Shown here piece after piece: positions 30,653 through 31,805 of a stretch of DNA of 31,805 nt. A model generated the notes under the pieces. It had not been told where the DNA came from and did no database searches. It saw only the letters and a list, made by a program, of their open reading frames with translations. Numbering within the stretch: the stretch's first letter is position 1; each line of letters starts with the position of its first letter. Origin of the DNA: a virus; the IMG/VR virus record IMGVR_UViG_3300031951_000780, positions 1 to 31,805 of that record. One strand, given 5' to 3'. A program made the translations under genes and the position numbers.

Positions 30653-31805
30653 TTATAATCTTGCTAAATCCTGCACACGCTCTCGAGCCTCAAGCGCGGT
30701 TGAAACGTCCGAGGCTAATACATAAGTTACGCGCGGAGTCGTATTTATTGGCTGAGCCGCGTTAGCCAACGGGTTAAATTGGGGTACGGTCGACGTGTTT
30801 ACGTTGGTAGACGGTCCGTTTAAACCGCCAACGTTAGTATTAGTATTCGAAGGGCTTGGCGGTGTACCTGCGTCGAATTTCTGAGCCTTTATTTTTGCCA
30901 CGTTGGCAAGTCCCGCCGCAACAGCCGCCGCCGCTGCAATTACTCCCCTAACTACCGAGGTCGGGTCGCCTGGTATAACCTGAGAGGCGTAAGCCGCGGT
31001 TGCGCTTTGATACGTGTTAACCGCGGTTTGAGCTATCTGTAATTTCTGATTTCTTTCGAACGTCCGTTTTTTTGAAGCGGCATCCTTACCCGAAAATGCC
31101 TCATTTAATGAAAGGAGCGTAGAAATACCATCTTGAGCCGATTTGGTAACCATATCGCTCGTTTTCATAAAAGAATCAATCCTATCCTTTTGGCTCTTTT
31201 CGTCGGCGGCCTTTTCGGTATCCCTAAATTCTTGGTTAATCGCGGCGAGCTTTTCCTTTTGCTCGCGATCTAATTCGGCGGTTAGGCTTGCATTATTTTT
31301 AGCTAATAAAAATTTGGCGTCATATTCGGCGACTAAATCCTCAATCGCCTTTTGTCGCTTTTGTTCGTTAGCCGATAATTTATTTAGCTCGATTTGTTGC
31401 TCAAGCGCGAAAAGGTCGTTTTCCTTTTGAATACGGAGCTCGTTTTCTTTTACCGCTTGAGCCTTTGCCTTTTCAATGGCGGCGGCGTCGGCGGCATCTT
31501 GAGCGTCCGATTCTTGTTTACTGTATTTATCCCGTATTTGTTGGCGTCCTAAAAATTCGGCCTCCTCAAGTTGCTTTAAAAGCTCGGTATTTTTGCCCGC
31601 CTTTTCCTGTAATGAATTATATTTTAATTCGAGTTGGCGTAACTCGCGATCCTCATCGGTTAACGTAGCTTGGAAACGCATTTCTTGGGCTTCCTTAATT
31701 GCGGCGTTTACCTCATCCTCATTTTGTTTTATTTGCTCGCGTCGACGCTGGGCCGCTGCTTTGGCTTCCTGAGCCGCTTTAGCTATCCTATCGGCCTCAG
31801 CTTTG
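30653..31805 (-). CDS. Tail tape measure protein, C-terminal part (continues to 1-1393 across the junction)
   Basis: In this copy the frame is open to the end of the window; its true start is at 1393 in the other copy. This part is coiled coil rich in Glu, Lys and Ala (for example EQKRQKAIEDLVAEYDAKF), then a Gly/Ala-rich hydrophobic stretch (GVIAAAAAVAAGLANVAKIKAQ), then a Pro/Asn/Thr-rich linker and a helical end (VSTALEARERVQDLARL). A start at Met 31681 would give only 342 residues and is an artefact of the linear cut. The stop lies 10 bases before the protease gene. Confidence 0.85.
   Translation of the reverse strand, partial: KAEADRIAKAAQEAKAAAQRRREQIKQNEDEVNAAIKEAQEMRFQATLTDEDRELRQLELKYNSLQEKAGKNTELLKQLEEAEFLGRQQIRDKYSKQESDAQDAADAAAIEKAKAQAVKENELRIQKENDLFALEQQIELNKLSANEQKRQKAIEDLVAEYDAKFLLAKNNASLTAELDREQKEKLAAINQEFRDTEKAADEKSQKDRIDSFMKTSDMVTKSAQDGISTLLSLNEAFSGKDAASKKRTFERNQKLQIAQTAVNTYQSATAAYASQVIPGDPTSVVRGVIAAAAAVAAGLANVAKIKAQKFDAGTPPSPSNTNTNVGGLNGPSTNVNTSTVPQFNPLANAAQPINTTPRVTYVLASDVSTALEARERVQDLARL
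31558..31805. repeat. Right copy of the 248-bp terminal redundancy
   Basis: Repeats 1-248 with one difference (t at 31685). See the left copy. The 31,557-bp circle joins base 31557 to base 1. Confidence 0.9.

Overview
The window is a complete or near-complete genome of a tailed phage (Caudoviricetes, siphovirus-like) that most likely infects a member of the Bacteroidota. Its last 248 bases repeat its first 248 with one difference, and the tape measure gene runs through that junction in one frame, so the molecule closes into a circle of 31,557 bp. The host assignment rests on promoters of the Bacteroidota type (TTTG, about 20 bases, TAnnTTTG) and on protein families I know from phages of that phylum: XkdF-type protease, DUF6712-like connector, the tail-tip family and the dual-frame methyltransferase locus. 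I see no integrase, excisionase or CI-type repressor, so a virulent life style is likely. I see no tRNA, CRISPR array or insertion sequence.

Layout. Bases 11,727-22,175 are on the + strand and hold small early genes, an XRE-like regulator, the large terminase, a recombination pair (Rad52/Sak-like annealing protein and YqaJ exonuclease), an initiator-like protein with DnaB helicase, a cytosine methyltransferase with a second gene in another frame, a NinG/Rap nuclease and small accessory genes. Everything else is on the - strand, except one orphan gene. Reading leftward from 11,646 there is a sigma-like factor, a cysteine-rich protein, two tiny genes, the small terminase, tail chaperones with a probable -1 frameshift, a tail-terminator/fibre fusion, a gp10-like protein, two tail-tip proteins, a small membrane protein and the tape measure. 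Then come the prohead protease, the orphan + strand gene (28,889-29,938), scaffold, major capsid protein, probable tail tube protein, portal fusion, connector and the lysis genes (two membrane proteins and an M15 peptidase).

How it probably works. Host polymerase starts rightward early transcription at two promoters (about 11,646-11,677 and 13,782-13,814) that share an unusual spacer motif. The initiator and DnaB start replication, perhaps at six 11-bp iterons inside the initiator gene. The sigma-like factor made leftward from the same control region is a candidate for switching on late genes. Hairpin terminators after the capsid and tube genes, and a two-way terminator beside the orphan gene, probably shape late expression.

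Most worth a second look: the iterons inside the initiator gene, two family-like proteins read from the same DNA in the methyltransferase locus, the tail chaperone frameshift, the divergent terS and terL genes, the control region at 11,646-11,726, the orphan + strand gene, the portal fusion and a premature TGA in a winged-helix-like gene.
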